Below, piece after piece: positions 9,142-18,530 of a stretch of DNA of 64,000 bases. The stretch is taken from positions 558,001-622,000 of the forward strand of contig OY969922.1 in the NCBI GenBank assembly GCA_963704595.1. The letters run 5' to 3'. This DNA comes from Acuticoccus sp963704595 (lineage in GTDB: Bacteria; Pseudomonadota; Alphaproteobacteria; Rhizobiales; Amorphaceae). The notes beneath the pieces were generated by a model that saw nothing but the letters and a program-made list of their open reading frames with translations, did not search any database and had not been told where the DNA came from. Both the position numbers and the translations under genes were made by a program. Numbering within the stretch: the first letter of the stretch is position 1; every line of letters starts with the position of its first letter.

Positions 9142-10008
9142 ATGAAGCTAGTGACGTGCGAAACGGGCGGATCAATCGTCGCCGGTTATCTGGATGGTGA
9201 CTCCGTCGCCGTGTGCCGCGAGGGCGAGGAGGCGTACACCGCCGTCCTGGAGCTGGTGGCGAGCGGCGCGGGTGCCGCGGCGTGGTCGGGCCAGGCGCGT
9301 CGTCGCGTCCCGGTGGCCGACGTGAAGATGCTGTCGCCGATCCCGGCGCCGCTGCGCGACATCTTCTGCGTCGGCAAGAACTATTACGAGCACGCCAAGG
9401 AGTTTCACGACTCGGGGTTCGATTCGAGCGGCAAGGAAGCCACCCCCTCCGCCCCGATCATCTTCACCAAGGCGACGACCAGCGTCGTCGGCCCCGGTGA
9501 CACGGTGCGCGCCTCCCTCGATCCGACGAAGACGGTCGACTACGAAGGCGAGCTCGGCGTCGTCATCGGCAAGCGCGCCTTCGGCGTCGCCAAGGCCGAC
9601 GCGTACGACTACGTGTTCGGCTACGTCGTCATCAACGACGTCACGTCCCGCGAACTCCAGCGCAAGCACAACCAGTGGGTCATCGGGAAGGGGATCGATA
9701 CCTTCTGCCCCATGGGCCCGTGGCTGGTGACGGCGGACGAGGTCGGCGACGTCGACGCGCTCCAGCTCACCACCACCGTCAACGGCGAGCCGCGCCAGTC
9801 CGCCTGCGTCCGCGACCTCATCTTCGACATTCCGACCCTCATCGAGACCATGTCGGCGACGATGACGCTGCTGCCGGGCGACATCATCGCCACCGGCACG
9901 CCGGTCGGCGTCGGCATCGGCTTCTCGCCGCCGAAATATCTGGTGCCGGGCGACGTGGTGGACGTCTCGATCACCGGCCTCGGGGAGCTTTCCAACCCGA
10001 TCGGCTGA
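9142..10008 (+). CDS. Fumarylacetoacetate hydrolase family protein
   Basis: A 288-residue enzyme of the FAH superfamily, which cleaves C-C bonds or decarboxylates/hydrates keto acids with a divalent metal. Metal ligands are visible: Glu135 and Glu137 in DYEGELGVVIG and Asp166 in INDVTSRE. Also present are the catalytic region near 80 (GKNYYEHAKE) and the C-terminal TGTPVGVG turn. The ATG at 9142 is chosen because homology starts there, although the frame is open upstream. It is followed by a TAXI-type importer. Confidence 0.9.
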   Translation: MKLVTCETGGSIVAGYLDGDSVAVCREGEEAYTAVLELVASGAGAAAWSGQARRRVPVADVKMLSPIPAPLRDIFCVGKNYYEHAKEFHDSGFDSSGKEATPSAPIIFTKATTSVVGPGDTVRASLDPTKTVDYEGELGVVIGKRAFGVAKADAYDYVFGYVVINDVTSRELQRKHNQWVIGKGIDTFCPMGPWLVTADEVGDVDALQLTTTVNGEPRQSACVRDLIFDIPTLIETMSATMTLLPGDIIATGTPVGVGIGFSPPKYLVPGDVVDVSITGLGELSNPIG

Positions 10009-10042
10009 CCGCCGGGCGGGGGCGCGGGACGACAACGATCGA

Positions 10043-10118
10043 CCGGCCGACCGAGGCCGGCGGTAGCAGAACAGACCGGCAGAAGCCGGCGGCAACGACA
10101 AGACCGGCCCAACGCCGG
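10043..10118 (+). repeat. Three tandem CCGGC stem-loops
   Basis: The gap between the FAH gene and the TAXI receptor holds three small perfect hairpins in a row: 10043-10060 (6-bp stem CCGGCC/GGCCGG, 6-base loop), 10076-10089 (CCGGC/GCCGG, AGAA loop) and 10104-10118 (CCGGC/GCCGG, 5-base loop). Each is preceded by GA and they are spaced about 30 bp apart. No T-run follows. They may shield the 5' end of the receptor mRNA or be remnants of a palindromic repeat family. Confidence 0.6.
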
Positions 10119-10144
10119 CTGACAGCAAACAGGGAGAAACAGCG

Positions 10145-11101
10145 ATGAAACCACTGATCCTCACCGCGGGCGCGCTTGCGTTCGCGCTTGCCGGCCCGGC
10201 GGCCGCGCAGGACAAGACCGACGTGGCATGGGGCGGCTCGAACCCCGGCGGCGTGATGTACTACATGGTCGGCGTCGCCGGCACCGAGCTCGGCAAGGAC
10301 GTGCCGGACGTCAACATCACGCAGGTCACGACCGGCGGCTCCACCGAGAACGCCAAGCGCCTCATCAAGGGCGAGCTCGACATGGGCATCGTATACGGCA
10401 GCCACGTCTACATGTCGCAGGCGCCCGAAGGCCCGTTCGAGGGCGGCGACAAGGGCACGATGCTGCGCGGCGTCGCGATGGCCTACGAGGGGCCGACCTA
10501 CTTCGTGACCCTTGGCGGCAACGACGAGATCAACTCGATCGCCGACCTCGCCGGCAAGACGGTGGCCCTCGGCCCGCCCGGCTCCGGCACGGTGTTCAAC
10601 TGCTCCAACATCCTGACCGCGCTCGACCTTCTCGATGAAGTCACGCCCCGGCTGATGACCTTCGCCGACGCCGGACGCGCTCTCGCCAACGGCCAGATCG
10701 ACGCGTTCTGCCAGTCCTCCGCGCCGGCCGCCGCCGTGTCGGAGCTTGCCGAAACGCAAGGGGTGAAAATTCTCTCCTACGACGGCGACCAGCTCGCCGC
10801 GATCGAGGAGAAGTTCCCGTTCTACCACAAGGGCACCATGGCCGAGACCGTGTACACCGGCGTCCCGGCGACCGACATGCCCTACACGACGGTCTACTGG
10901 GTCGCGCACGAGCGCGTCGCCGACGACGTCGTCAAGAAGCTTGTCGCCGGCGCCTATGCCGCGCAGGACCGTCTGGCACAGGGCCACAAGGCCTGGGCGC
11001 AGATGAAGCCCGACATCGCGAACTTCCAGAAGCTCGGCGCACCGATGCATCCTGGCGCCGAGGCCTACTACAAGGAACAGGGCCTCTGGCCGGACTCCTG
11101 A
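10145..11101 (+). CDS. TAXI family TRAP transporter solute-binding subunit
   Basis: A 318-residue periplasmic receptor with a clear Sec signal peptide (MKPLILTAGALAFALAGPAAAQ, cleavage after AAAQ or so). The mature region has the TAXI landmarks GGSNPGG, TGGSTENAKRLIKGELDMGI and, later, AGKTVALGPPGSGT. It delivers a ligand to the fused permease encoded next (74-bp gap). TAXI substrates are mostly dicarboxylates or amino acids; the ligand here is unknown. Confidence 0.93.
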   Translation: MKPLILTAGALAFALAGPAAAQDKTDVAWGGSNPGGVMYYMVGVAGTELGKDVPDVNITQVTTGGSTENAKRLIKGELDMGIVYGSHVYMSQAPEGPFEGGDKGTMLRGVAMAYEGPTYFVTLGGNDEINSIADLAGKTVALGPPGSGTVFNCSNILTALDLLDEVTPRLMTFADAGRALANGQIDAFCQSSAPAAAVSELAETQGVKILSYDGDQLAAIEEKFPFYHKGTMAETVYTGVPATDMPYTTVYWVAHERVADDVVKKLVAGAYAAQDRLAQGHKAWAQMKPDIANFQKLGAPMHPGAEAYYKEQGLWPDS

Positions 11102-11128
11102 TCCCCTCCTGATCGACTGACGACCACC

Positions 11129-11150
11129 CCGGCGCGGTTCGCCGCGCCGG
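11129..11150 (+). terminator. Hairpin with TTCG loop between TAXI receptor and permease
   Basis: A perfect 9-bp GC stem (CCGGCGCGG/CCGCGCCGG) closes a TTCG tetraloop in the 74-bp gap after the receptor stop. With no T-run it should act as a barrier to 3' decay, leaving more receptor mRNA than permease mRNA, or as a weak terminator. Confidence 0.55.
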
Positions 11151-11175
11151 ATCCTCTCCAGATGCGGCGGGATCG

Positions 11176-13086
11176 ATGCAGCGCTTGAATTGGTTGTTTG
11201 CGGTGAACGGGTCGAAGCGGACCCTCACCGGTGTGTGGGCGCTCGCCTTCAATCTCGTCGCCATCGCCTTCGGCGCGTTCTACCTCTACACCTCCGGCTT
11301 CGGGATCTTCTCCACCGAATCCAACCGCGGCATCTACCTGATGGCGACCTCGGTGCTGGTGTTCCTGATCTACCCGGCCCGCCGCAGCGCGCCGAAGGAC
11401 CGGCCGGAAATCCTCGACATCATCCTGGTCGTCGCGGCCGTCGTCTCGGTCGGCTACTGGATCGACCAGTACGTCTCCTACGCGATCTTCCGCGTCTCCT
11501 CGCCCAACGCGTGGGACCTGTGGATGGGCGGGATCGCAATCGTGGTGATGCTGGAGACCAGCCGCCGCGCGCTGGGCCCGGTGATCCCGATCATCGCCAT
11601 CGTCTTCCTCGCCCAGCTCTATTTCGGCGCGTACCTGCCCGGCCGCCTGTCCCACCCCGGCATGAGCGTCGAGCGCATCCTCGAATTCACCTTCTCCACG
11701 CAGGAGGCGCTGTTCGGCGTGGTTGCGGCGACGTTCGCGACCTTCGTCTTCCCGTTCATCATCTTCGGCGCGTTCCTGGAGCGCTCCGGCGCCGGCGCGT
11801 TCTTCATGGACCTCGGCACGGCGGTCGCCGGGCGCTGGCGCGGCGGGCCGGCCAAGATCTCGGTGCTCACCTCGGCGCTGTTCGGCTCGATCTCGGGCTC
11901 GTCGGTCGCCAACGTCGTCACCACCGGCGCCTTCACCATTCCTCTGATGAAGCGGACCGGCTTCAAACCGCACCATGCGGGCGCCATCGAGGCGATCGCC
12001 TCCACCGGCGGGCAGTTCATGCCGCCCGTCATGGGCGCCGGCGTCTTCATCCTCGCGACGCTGACGGAGACGAGCTACCTCACCATTGCGGTGATGAACA
12101 TCATCCCCGCCACCATGTTCTTCGTCTTCGTCCTGATGATGGTCGACCTCGAGGCCGTGCGCACCGGCATCCGCGGCCTGCCGGAAGAGCAGGTGCCGAG
12201 CGTGCGTTCGGTGCTCGCAAAGGGCTGGTACTTCTTCCTGCCGCTGGTGGTGGTGGTCGGCCTCCTCTTCAACGGTTTCTCCCCTGAGTTCTGCGCCTTC
12301 TGGGGCACGGTCTCCGCCATCGCGCTGTCGTGGCTGAAGCCCGCCACGAGGATGGGGCCGAACGGCATCGCGCAGGGCCTCGTCGGCGGCGCGATGAGCA
12401 ACGCGGCGGCAGGCGCTGCCATCGGCTCGCTCGGCGTCATCATCGGCGGGATCGTGCTTGCCGGCCTCGGCCTGAAGTTCTCCGCCGTGCTGGTCGACCT
12501 TTCGGGCGGTTACCTCCTCCTCGCCCTGGTGCTCGTCACGCTGATCTCGATCATCATCGGCATGGGGTCGAGCACGACGGGCTCCTACATCATCCTCTCG
12601 GTGGTGGCGGCGCCCGCCCTCATCCAGCTCGGCGTGCCGACGGTCGCCGCGCACCTCGCGGTGTTCTACGCCGCGTGCCTCTCAAACATCACGCCGCCGG
12701 TATGCGTCGCGGCCTTTGCGGGCGCCGCCATCGCGGGCGCCGACCCGATGAAGACGGGCCTCGCCGCACTGAAGTACGGCATCACGCTGATCCTGATGCC
12801 GTTTACCTTCGCCTACGTGCCCGGCCTTCTCCTCGACGGCTCGGTGGCGGTGATCGTCCACTCCACCGTCGCCTACTTCCTCGGCGTGGTGGCACTCGCG
12901 ATCGCGGTGCAGGGCGCAGACCCCATCGCCGGCCGCATCGGTCCGGCCCGCCGCGCGCTGTTCGGCGCCGCGGCCGTCATCCTGCTCTTCCCGGCCACGC
13001 TCCTCCTCGATGCCGTCGCCATCGCGCTGTTCGCCACCGCGATCGCCCCGAGCCTGCCGTTCATGAAGCGCCGGCGCGCCGCCTGA
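11176..13086 (+). CDS. TRAP transporter fused permease subunit (TAXI type)
   Basis: A 636-residue membrane protein in which the small (4-TM) and large (12-TM) TRAP permease parts are one chain, as is usual for TAXI systems. The N-terminal ~150 residues carry DctQ-like helices. The remainder is DctM-like, with the conserved AGSSVAN-type region (FGSISGSSVANVVTTG, about 236-251) and SSTTGSYI. It is the last gene of the FAH-TAXI operon. Confidence 0.92.
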   Translation: MQRLNWLFAVNGSKRTLTGVWALAFNLVAIAFGAFYLYTSGFGIFSTESNRGIYLMATSVLVFLIYPARRSAPKDRPEILDIILVVAAVVSVGYWIDQYVSYAIFRVSSPNAWDLWMGGIAIVVMLETSRRALGPVIPIIAIVFLAQLYFGAYLPGRLSHPGMSVERILEFTFSTQEALFGVVAATFATFVFPFIIFGAFLERSGAGAFFMDLGTAVAGRWRGGPAKISVLTSALFGSISGSSVANVVTTGAFTIPLMKRTGFKPHHAGAIEAIASTGGQFMPPVMGAGVFILATLTETSYLTIAVMNIIPATMFFVFVLMMVDLEAVRTGIRGLPEEQVPSVRSVLAKGWYFFLPLVVVVGLLFNGFSPEFCAFWGTVSAIALSWLKPATRMGPNGIAQGLVGGAMSNAAAGAAIGSLGVIIGGIVLAGLGLKFSAVLVDLSGGYLLLALVLVTLISIIIGMGSSTTGSYIILSVVAAPALIQLGVPTVAAHLAVFYAACLSNITPPVCVAAFAGAAIAGADPMKTGLAALKYGITLILMPFTFAYVPGLLLDGSVAVIVHSTVAYFLGVVALAIAVQGADPIAGRIGPARRALFGAAAVILLFPATLLLDAVAIALFATAIAPSLPFMKRRRAA

Positions 13087-13104
13087 CGGGCCGCTGCCCG
13101 AGCG

Positions 13105-13890
13105 TCAGATCGCGATGTCGAGTTCCTCGCCGGCGTGGCCGAGGCGGCGGGAGATGGCTGCGGCGTGGCTCATGACGTAGGGGGCGAGGCGGTGGAGGCG
13201 CTCGCGGGTGAGTCGGGCGGCCTCGCCGGAGACCGAGATCGCGGCGATGACGCGGCCGTTGGAGGCGCGGATCGGGGCGGCGGCGCAGTGGACGCCCTCG
13301 CGGTGCTCGCCGAGGTCGAGCGCGAAGCCGCGCTGGCGGATTTCGGCGAGCGCCTCGTCGAGCCGGGCGGGGTCGGTGATGGTGGCGGCGGTGAAGCGGG
13401 TGAGGCCGGCGGCGACGACGCGGGCGACCGCCGCATCGTCCTGAAACGCGAGCGACGCCTTGCCGACGCCGGTGCAGTGGCAGGGCGAGAGCTCCATCGT
13501 GATGGTGGCGTTGGTGGCGCCGGTGCGCCCGCCCGCGGCGCGCTCGACGAAGACCATCCGCTCGCCGTCGAAAACGCAGAGGTGCACCGTCTCGCCGGTG
13601 AGGGCACCGAGCGATTCCACGAGCGGCCGCGCCTCGGCCTGAACGTCCATGTTGTGCAGGACCGTCACGCCGAGCTGGAGGAGTTTGAGGCCAAGCCGGT
13701 AGGCCTCGCGGGATGCGTCCTGGTCGAGCAGGCCGATCTCCTTCAGCGACAGGATCGCGCGGTGGGCGGTCGAGCGCGGCAGCTTCGTGCGCGCGGCGAT
13801 CTCGGTGACGGTGAGGAGCCGGTCGCGCGTCGAGAAGCACTCGAGCACGCGCATCAGCTTCGCCGTCGACTTGTTCGTTCGGTTCTCCAA
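13105..13890 (-). CDS. IclR family transcriptional regulator
   Basis: A 261-residue IclR protein: winged HTH at about 8-70 (LTVTEIAARTKLPRSTAHRAILSLKEIG) and the C-terminal effector domain with GKASLAF (about 154) and the AISVSGEAARL segment. It is divergent from the DapA-like gene at 14098, and two related 15-bp palindromic sites lie in the gap (13933 and 14076). It is probably the local repressor of the 14-16.5 kb genes and of itself. Confidence 0.9.
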   Translation of the reverse strand: MENRTNKSTAKLMRVLECFSTRDRLLTVTEIAARTKLPRSTAHRAILSLKEIGLLDQDASREAYRLGLKLLQLGVTVLHNMDVQAEARPLVESLGALTGETVHLCVFDGERMVFVERAAGGRTGATNATITMELSPCHCTGVGKASLAFQDDAAVARVVAAGLTRFTAATITDPARLDEALAEIRQRGFALDLGEHREGVHCAAAPIRASNGRVIAAISVSGEAARLTRERLHRLAPYVMSHAAAISRRLGHAGEELDIAI

Positions 13891-13932
13891 CGCGCCCTCC
13901 CGCCAGCGTTCGATCTAGCGCATCGCTCGCCG

Positions 13933-13947
13933 TCCCACAATGCGGAT
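13933..13947. promoter_or_regulatory. Candidate IclR site, copy 1
   Basis: It shares the 10 bases TCCCACAATG with the perfect palindrome at 14076-14090. Here the left arm is intact and the right arm matches at 4 of 7 positions. It lies about 45 bp upstream of the iclR start, where autoregulation would be expected. Confidence 0.4.
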
Positions 13948-14075
13948 GGGTGAAGCGTGCCAGTGCGGCACATAAACCGCCGGCACCGTGACACACTCAC
14001 CGCTATGCGCCGGTCGGCCGCGCAAAACTCATGACATAAGTATTTGACAGCGCTCCGTCGCCATGGTGAATTCCA

Positions 14076-14090
14076 TCCCACAATGTGGGA
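14076..14090. promoter_or_regulatory. Candidate IclR operator, copy 2 (perfect 7-1-7 palindrome)
   Basis: TCCCACA-A-TGTGGGA is a perfect inverted repeat with one central base, the 15-bp geometry usual for IclR-family boxes. It begins 27 bp after a TTGACA (14044-14049) and overlaps the ribosome-binding region of the DapA-like gene, so bound regulator would block transcription start or elongation. Confidence 0.6.
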
Positions 14091-14097
14091 GAGAAAC

Positions 14098-15009
14098 ATG
14101 GCATTCGACTTCATGGGCATCATTCCGCCCGTGGTGACCCCGTTCGACGAGAACGGCGACATCAAGACGTCCGCGATCCGCGCCAACGTGCGCTTCCTGC
14201 TCGACAAGGGCGTCCACGGCATCTGCTTCGGCGGCTCCACCGGCGAGGGGCACACGCTGACCAGCGACGAGCTCGTCACCATCGCGGAGGAGTGCGCGGC
14301 GGAAGTGAACGGCCGCGTGCCGCTGATCGCGGGCATCATCGTCAACTCCACGCGCGACGCGGTGCAGAAGGCCAAGCGGATGGAAGGGCTGGTCGACGCC
14401 TTCCAGATCACGCCGGTGCATTACCTCTTCAAGCCCGACGAGGACGCCACCTACCGCCACTTCGAGACCATCACCGGCGAGACCGACAAGCCGGTGCTGA
14501 TCTACAACGTCATCCCGTGGAACTACCTGTCGCCCGCGCTGCTGGTCCGTCTGATGGAGGGGCTTCCGGGCATCCTCGGCGTCAAGCAGAGCGCCGGCGA
14601 CCTCAAGCTGTTCGCCGACCTGATGGTGACGGCCCCCGAGGGCAAGCGCATCTACTCGGCGATCGACGCGCTGCTCTATCCGGCGTTCGCCATGGGCTCG
14701 CACGGCACGATCGCCGCGAACCCCGCCGCGGTGCCCGGCCCCTGCGTCGCGCTGTGGAACGCGGTGCAGGCCGGCGACCACGCGCGCGGCCGGCAGATCC
14801 ACGAATCGCTGCTGCGGTTCTGGAACACGATCTTCGCCGACAACCTCCCCGCCAACGTGAAGACGGCGCTGTCGCTCCAGGGCTGCGACGCGGGCCTGCC
14901 ACGCGCGCCGATGCCGGCCACCACGCCGGAGCAGAAGAAAAAGATCGAGGCGGCGCTCAAGGAGCTCCTCACGTTCGAGGATGATGTGGCCCGCGCGAAG
15001 GCCGCCTGA
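14098..15009 (+). CDS. Dihydrodipicolinate synthase family protein
   Basis: A 303-residue class I aldolase from the ATG at 14098, which follows a GGGAGAG ribosome site and the point where homology begins. The active site is complete: GGSTGE (45-50), Tyr136 in IYNVIP and Schiff-base Lys163 in GVKQSAGD. Such enzymes act on 2-keto-3-deoxy sugar acids or related keto acids. It is followed by a GlcD-like oxidase, which suggests a two-step 2-hydroxy-acid route under IclR control. Confidence 0.88.
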   Translation: MAFDFMGIIPPVVTPFDENGDIKTSAIRANVRFLLDKGVHGICFGGSTGEGHTLTSDELVTIAEECAAEVNGRVPLIAGIIVNSTRDAVQKAKRMEGLVDAFQITPVHYLFKPDEDATYRHFETITGETDKPVLIYNVIPWNYLSPALLVRLMEGLPGILGVKQSAGDLKLFADLMVTAPEGKRIYSAIDALLYPAFAMGSHGTIAANPAAVPGPCVALWNAVQAGDHARGRQIHESLLRFWNTIFADNLPANVKTALSLQGCDAGLPRAPMPATTPEQKKKIEAALKELLTFEDDVARAKAA

Positions 15010-15078
15010 TACGCATCTCTTGACGGCGCGGCGGTGCGAGAGGCGAAAGGCCCGGCGCCGCGCCGAACGGAGGATGCG

Positions 15079-16485
15079 ATGACGATGACCCTCACCAGAC
15101 GCGCGGACGGCATTGCCGACAGCGTGCGCGCCGCGCTCGAAGCCATCGTGCCGGGCCGCCTCTCGGCCGCCGCCGCGGTGCGCGAACACCACAGCCGCGG
15201 CGAGGGAATGCCCGACGCCGGGCTCCCCGATCTCGTCGCCTTCCCGCGCTCCACCGAGGAGGTCGCCGCGCTGGTGCGGATCTGCGACGAGGCGTCGATC
15301 CCGATGGTCGCCTGGGGCACCGGCACCTCGCTGGAAGGGCAGGTCGCGGCGGTGGAAGGCGGGCTTTCGATCGACCTGTCGGACATGGACCGTGTGCTCG
15401 AGGTAAGCCAGGGCTCGCTCGACTGCCGCGTCGAGGCCGGCGTCACACGCATCGCCCTCAACGAATATCTGCGCGACAGCGGGCTGTTCTTTCCGCTCGA
15501 CCCCGGCGCGAACGCCTCGCTCGGCGGCATGGCGGCGACCCGCGCGTCCGGCACCAACGCGGTCGGCTACGGCACGATGCGCGAGGTGGTGCTGGGGCTC
15601 ACCGTCGTCACGCCGCAGGGCGAGATCATACGCACCGGCACGCGCGCACGGAAATCCTCGGCCGGTTACGACCTCACGCGCCTCTATCTCGGCTCGGAGG
15701 GCACGCTCGGCATCATCACCGAGGTGCAGCTTCGCCTGTTCGGGCTGCCGGAGGCGATCGTCTGCGCGACCTGCCAGTTCGAGACGCTGGAGGGCGCCGT
15801 CGCGACGGCGAGCCTCGCGCTGCAGACCAACCTCAAGCCCGCGCGGATGGAACTGCTGGACGACGTGCAGATGGCCGCCTGCATCGCCTACTCCAAGCTC
15901 ACCGACCTCGACCCGCGGCCGACGCTGTTCCTCGAATTCCACGGCACGGAGGCCGCCGCGCGCGAGCAGGCGACGCTGCTGACCGAGATTGCGTCCGAAT
16001 GCGGCGGCTACGGTTTTCGCGAGGCGGAGACGCCCGAGGCGCGCGCCAAGCTCTGGAAGGCGCGGCACGACGGCTACCACGCGGTGATGGCGATGGCCCC
16101 CGGCAAGCGCAACATGGGGACCGACGCGTGCGTCCCCATCGAGATGCTGGCCGACTGCATCGCGGAGACGAAGCGCGACATCGACTCCACGGGTCTGGTG
16201 GCGCCCATCGTCGGCCACGTCGGCGACGGCAACTTCCATCTCGGCATCCTGTTCGATCCGGCCGACGCCGCCGAGGCGGAGGCGGCCGAGGGGCTCGCCT
16301 TCCGCGTCAGCCGCCGCGCGATCGCGATGGGCGGCACCTGCTCGGGCGAGCACGGCATCGGCCTCCACAAGATCGTCCACATGGAGACCGAGCACGGTCC
16401 GGCGCTGAAGATCATGCACGCCATCAAGGACGCGCTCGACCCCAAGGGGCTGATGAACCCCGGCAAGATCCTGCCGCCGCGCTGA
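15079..16485 (+). CDS. FAD-binding oxidoreductase (GlcD/LldD-type, FAD-linked)
   Basis: A 468-residue oxidase. The ATG at 15079 follows CGGAGG at about 15068-15073 with good spacing; the frame is open further up. PCMH-type FAD domain motifs are IPMVAWGTGTSLEGQ (about 73-87) and PGANASLGGMAATRASG (about 144-160). The C-terminal domain has HVGDGNFH and SGEHGIGLHK, the metal/substrate region of D-lactate/glycolate dehydrogenases. It likely oxidises a D-2-hydroxy acid to the keto acid used by the upstream DapA-like enzyme. Confidence 0.9.
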   Translation: MTMTLTRRADGIADSVRAALEAIVPGRLSAAAAVREHHSRGEGMPDAGLPDLVAFPRSTEEVAALVRICDEASIPMVAWGTGTSLEGQVAAVEGGLSIDLSDMDRVLEVSQGSLDCRVEAGVTRIALNEYLRDSGLFFPLDPGANASLGGMAATRASGTNAVGYGTMREVVLGLTVVTPQGEIIRTGTRARKSSAGYDLTRLYLGSEGTLGIITEVQLRLFGLPEAIVCATCQFETLEGAVATASLALQTNLKPARMELLDDVQMAACIAYSKLTDLDPRPTLFLEFHGTEAAAREQATLLTEIASECGGYGFREAETPEARAKLWKARHDGYHAVMAMAPGKRNMGTDACVPIEMLADCIAETKRDIDSTGLVAPIVGHVGDGNFHLGILFDPADAAEAEAAEGLAFRVSRRAIAMGGTCSGEHGIGLHKIVHMETEHGPALKIMHAIKDALDPKGLMNPGKILPPR

Positions 16486-16491
16486 GGCGGC

Positions 16492-17992
16492 TCAGGCCGC
16501 CGGCGCGGTCTTCGCCCGGCGCGTCTTCGCAAGGACCGCGCCGACGATCACCAGCGCCCAGATCGACAGCGTGACGATGCCGAGCACCGCCGCGATGGGC
16601 CGCTCGAAGAAGCCGAGCGGGTCGCCGCGCGCGATCATCATCGAGGTGGTGAAGTTCTGCTCCACCAGCGGGCCGAGCACGATGCCGAGGATGATCGGCG
16701 CGATGGCGAAGCGGTGCGCCTCCAGCACCCACGCGACGACGCCGAGCACCACCATCACCACCACGCCGAACATCGAGTTGTTGATGGCGTAGGAGCCGAC
16801 GATGCAGAACAGCAGCACGGCGGCGTTGAGATAGCTGCGCGGCACGCGGAAGATCAGCCGGGCCGAGCGCGCCGCCATGTAGCCGAGCGGCAGCAGGAGC
16901 AGGTTGGCGATCACGAAGACGATCATCACCGCGTAGAAATTCTGCGGGTTCACCGTGAGGAGCGAGGGGCCGGGCTCCATCCCCTTCATGTAGAGGACGC
17001 CGACCGCGATCGCGGTGACCGCATCGCCGGGGATGCCGAACACCATCGCCGGGAATCCACGCCGAGGAGAGCGCGGCGTTGTTGGTGGCGCCGGCCTCGA
17101 CGAGGCCCTCCGGGTGCCCGGTGCCGAATTTTTCCGGCGTCTTCGAGGTCTTCTTGGCGAGGGCGTAGGTGACCCAGGCGCCGAGATCGCCGCCGACGCC
17201 CGGCAGCGCGCCGATGACGGAGCCGATCGCCGCGCCGCGGAAGAGGTTGACCTTCCAGCGCTTGAGCTCGGTCCAGACGCCCGCGAACGGGTTCTTCACG
17301 TCCGCCTGCGGGGTGAGGGCGGGGCCGTCGCGCCCGGAGCGCAGGATCTCGGCGAGGGCGAACATGCCGATCATGGCGGGAATGAAGGAGATGCCGCCGG
17401 CGAGCTCGCTGGAGCCGAAGGTGAAGCGCGGCGTGCCCATCAGCGGGTCGAGGCCGACCTGCGCGATGAAGAGGCCGAGGAGCAGCGAGAGGACGCCCTT
17501 GGCGATCCCGCCGGTGGAGACCAGCGCCGCGCACGAGAGGCCGAGCACCGCCAGCCAGAAATACTCGAACGAGGAGAAGTTGAGCGCGAACCTGGCGAGC
17601 GCGGGCGCGGCCACCATCAGGACGCAGAAGCCGATCAGCCCGCCGATGCAGGCCGAGGTGATCGAGATGCCGATGGCGAGCCCGGCCTTGCCCTGCTTCG
17701 TCAGGCCGAACGCTTCCTCGACGTAGGCGGCGGAGGCGGGCGTGCCGGGAATGCGCAGGAGCGCGCCCGGAATGTCGCCGGCGGTGATCGCCATCGCGGT
17801 GCACGAGATGATCGCCGCGATCGCCGGCATCGGGTCCATGTAGAAGGTCACGGGGACGAGGAGCGCCGCCGCCATGGTCGCGGTGAGGCCCGGCATCGCG
17901 CCGACGAAGAGGCCGAACAGCGAGGCGAGGAAGATCACGATGAGCGTCTGCCCGTTCGCCACCAGGCCAACGGCTTGAAGGAAGGCGTCCAT
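16492..17992 (-). pseudogene. TctA family tripartite tricarboxylate permease, frameshifted
   Basis: The large 12-helix membrane subunit of a tripartite tricarboxylate transporter. The N-terminal part (GAMPGLTATMAAALLVP, IPGTPASAA) and C-terminal part (GSYAINNSMFGVVVM) are both typical but lie in different frames. The break is at 17051-17053, where GGG should be GG: removing one G restores AWIPAMVFGIPGDA and a 499-residue protein. A homopolymer at the break favours a sequencing error. Third transporter gene of an SDR-gntR-rraA-tctCBA operon. Confidence 0.85.
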
Positions 17993-18063
17993 CCTGGAAC
18001 CTCACGCGTGGCAAGCCTGCGGTGCGGCCTGCGGAAGACGAAAAGAGGGGCGGCGCGGCCGGC

Positions 18064-18528
18064 CTAGAAGGCGAGGAGGCCGCGCGGCAGGGGCACGCCG
18101 AGGGCGTGGACGAAAACGGCGTAGAGGAGGAGCGTCGAGATCGCGCCGAACAGGACCGCGCCGAGAAGCCGTGCGCCGCCGATCCGCGCCACCGCCGCCG
18201 CGAACACGAAGCCCGCGACGAGGAACCCCGCGACCGGCAAGAGAACGATCATCGCGGCGAGAAGCGCGAGGACCGCCGCCACGTCCCACCGCAGCATCTT
18301 TACGCGGGGGATCACCATACCGGGCATCGGCCTGGGGAACAGCGCGCCGACGGCGAGGATGAGGCCGAAGACCACCATGCCGCCGCCGGTGATGGTCGGG
18401 AACAGGCCCGACCCCACCCCGATGTTGCCCATCGTGGGCAACCCGGCCGCCTCCACCGCGATCCCCGCGCCGAGCGCCGCGAAGGCGAGGCCCAGCGCGA
18501 GGTCACCGCGCTTGACGGGCGCGCGCAA
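18064..18528 (-). CDS. TctB family tripartite tricarboxylate transporter small subunit
   Basis: A 154-residue protein with four hydrophobic helices and the TctB-like N-terminal IGVGSGLFPTITGGGM segment. The best start is TTG at 18526-18528, only 2 bp after the tctC stop, so translation is coupled. It pairs with TctA in the membrane. Confidence 0.82.
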   Translation of the reverse strand: MRAPVKRGDLALGLAFAALGAGIAVEAAGLPTMGNIGVGSGLFPTITGGGMVVFGLILAVGALFPRPMPGMVIPRVKMLRWDVAAVLALLAAMIVLLPVAGFLVAGFVFAAAVARIGGARLLGAVLFGAISTLLLYAVFVHALGVPLPRGLLAF

Positions 18529-18530
18529 TC

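Noticed and set aside
11068..12654. 528-codon antisense frame over the TRAP permease
   Set aside because: Composition (Asp, His, Arg, Glu runs) is the typical shadow of a GC-rich membrane-protein gene.
14603..14902. Possible small antisense gene in dapA-like
   Set aside because: Arg-rich shadow with no ribosome site or conserved pattern.
14029..16419. 796-codon antisense frame over DapA/GlcD genes
   Set aside because: No recognised motif; opposite strand carries two complete enzymes.
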